From Tenrec ecaudatus (Eukaryota; Chordata; Mammalia; Afrosoricida; Tenrecidae): a stretch of 64,000 nucleotides of DNA. Positions 62,640-64,000 of this stretch are shown here, piece after piece; the stretch's first letter is position 1, and each line of letters starts with the position of its first letter. The DNA is taken from contig NC_134534.1 in assembly GCF_050624435.1 (NCBI RefSeq), positions 65,495,501-65,559,500 of the forward strand, in the 5' to 3' direction. Under the pieces are notes generated by a model. The model ran no database searches. It was not told where the DNA came from and worked only from the letters and a program-made list of their open reading frames with translations. Made by a program: the position numbers and the translations under genes.

Positions 62640-63620
62640 CTCTTCTTGGTTTGATTCTGGAGAAAAATTTTCCCTCTGTGTGGAAAGAGGTTACCTATGT
62701 AACCCAGGTTCAGCAACAACCTTGAAAAGAGAGCTTCTCTCTCCCTCCATCCTTTTCACAGAAGCATACTGATTCCAGTAGGATGACTTTGATGAGCTTA
62801 ATTGGATCCAGTTACAGGAAAACAGGATTCCCTAATTGGTTGGGACCAAGGAGATGCCTACCTTCTATGGCCAGGGGTAGGACATCTGCTATCAAAAAAA
62901 GCGAGGAGAAAGTATGTTAGAAATCCAAAAGCAATGTGATCCACGCTAATTGGTTCAATTTTTGTTTGTTTTGTTTTTAGGTTAAATAACATTGGTTAAT
63001 ATTGCCTTGCCCAGATAAAGTGAGTATTTTTATATTTAAATAGTGGGTATTTGGTTAGGTCCCACTAAAGTTTCTGAGATCCCCCTAAAGAGCCCCTGAC
63101 TCTATCAAGCAGGATGCTTCCATTTCTTTGCATGGGCCTCCAGAAAACAAACAAACAAAAGTCTTCCTCTCTTTTTTCCACAGTCTCTGCCTCAACCCAA
63201 CAGAAGGGAACCACTCACCTCTGTGGATGTGGATAAGTGCCTCAGATATATAGGGGAGAGACAGAGAGAGGTGTTTCGGGAATTTCTGCAGAAAGAAAAG
63301 AGATGCTACCTGTAGGTTGTAGGTGAATCAGTGTCAAACACAACCCACACCTATCTTGAAACTGCCCCTGTAGAGAAACCAGCTGGTTTTGGTTCAGGCC
63401 TTTGAGTGCAAAAGAGGTGGAGAGAAGCCAGGTAACTTCCACAGCATCCATTGTGTACAGAGTAGAATCCAAGCAACTTGGCAGAGCCGTGCTCAACCCT
63501 GAAAACAGAAATGCAATTGCCCCACAGGAGCACGACCTCAGGCTTGCCAGGAGTAGTCAGTCCGCTGAGAATGCTGGGAGGACTGAGAGAAATGAGGGGC
63601 TCAGAGGAAACTCCTAAGTG
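62640..63620. other. Intergenic, no gene seen
   Basis: No recognised repeat. Open frames near 63240-63617 on both strands have no coding signature. Confidence 0.4.
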
Positions 63621-63627
63621 AAGCCGC

Positions 63628-63830
63628 GGGAGCTCTGGTGCTGCTGTCCACGAAGTGTTTGACAGCTAGCCCCAAGGTGAGGGGTTCCAAAACACCAGCT
63701 GCTCTCATGAGAAAGAAGAGGCTCTCTACTCCTGGAAAAGTGAACAGTTTCAGAAACCCACAGGGGCAGGTCTACCCTGTCCTAAAGGGTCACTAGGAGT
63801 CAGAATCAACTCAGCGGCAGAGAGTTTTTG
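63628..63830 (+). repeat. AfroSINE full-length
   Basis: GGGAGCTCTGGTGCTGCTGT head, GAGGGGTTCCAAAACACCAG, GAGGCTCTCTACTCCTGGAA, GGGTCACTAGGAGTCAGAAT. Confidence 0.85.
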
Positions 63831-64000
63831 AGGGAGAAGGGGAATCATCCCCACAGCTTGACAGCAGAATTCAAATCAATTGTATCATAACCAGCCAAGA
63901 GACACTAGTGGCTCAGGGGCAGAATCCTCAAGGCCCAGTTCCTCCCCCAGGCCCCACGCCTCACCCCCCCACCAGCCAGCTGTCAGGAGAGGTGGTATGT

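Noticed and set aside
62432-62725. Ser-Leu and Arg-Glu repeat proteins
   Set aside because: Translations of the (CT)n(GT)n microsatellite.

Overview
The window is nuclear DNA from a mammal. It has spliced genes with canonical introns, a CpG island and very dense interspersed repeats. Three marks point to Afrotheria and most likely a tenrec such as Echinops. First, there are dozens of copies of a tRNA-headed SINE whose 3' end matches the local RTE LINE (AfroSINE type). Second, there are RTE 3' ends of the afrotherian kind. Third, there are two copies of the horizontally transferred hAT element SPIN. To my knowledge SPIN was reported among afrotherians from tenrec and not from elephant or hyrax. 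The species call is inference.

Genes. The + strand opens inside RPL7 (ribosomal protein uL30). Four coding exons (27-193, 598-735, 862-971, 1162-1370) and a separate 3'UTR exon (from 1647) are present; the first exons lie left of the window. About 28 kb downstream, on the same strand, I assemble a second gene by splice phase: exons 29710-29860, 34046-34184, 39661-39716 and 45282-45430, with a poly(A) signal at 45547. Its predicted protein (149 residues from the ATG at 29755) matches what I recall of human C8orf89, which is also the neighbour of RPL7 in human. None of these C8orf89 exons except the first gives an obvious long ORF. A CpG island at about 8320-8760 has no gene that I can assign.

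Everything else is intergenic or intronic and mostly made of repeats: AfroSINEs, RTE fragments, L1 ORF2 remnants (17.6-18.4 kb and 58.5-59.7 kb), L2 and MIR relics, ERVL/MLT2-like LTRs (6.4, 12.6, 29.1, 37.2, 46.2, 47.4, 60.2 and 61.9 kb), other LTR-like elements between 18.7 and 24 kb and at 53 kb, and a family I label R1. R1 has about eleven copies on both strands. All share one A-rich 3' end and are truncated at different 5' points; the two longest are about 2.2 and 1.7 kb, and one has a clear 12-bp target duplication. R1 makes up roughly 7-8 kb of the window.

The best leads are the C8orf89 reconstruction, the two SPIN insertions with 8-bp target duplications (one inside an AfroSINE, one inside an LTR-like element), the R1 family with its duplicated internal module, and the orphan CpG island. 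I saw no sign of a wholly new enzymatic system. Boundaries of old repeats are by eye and good to about 10-30 bases.
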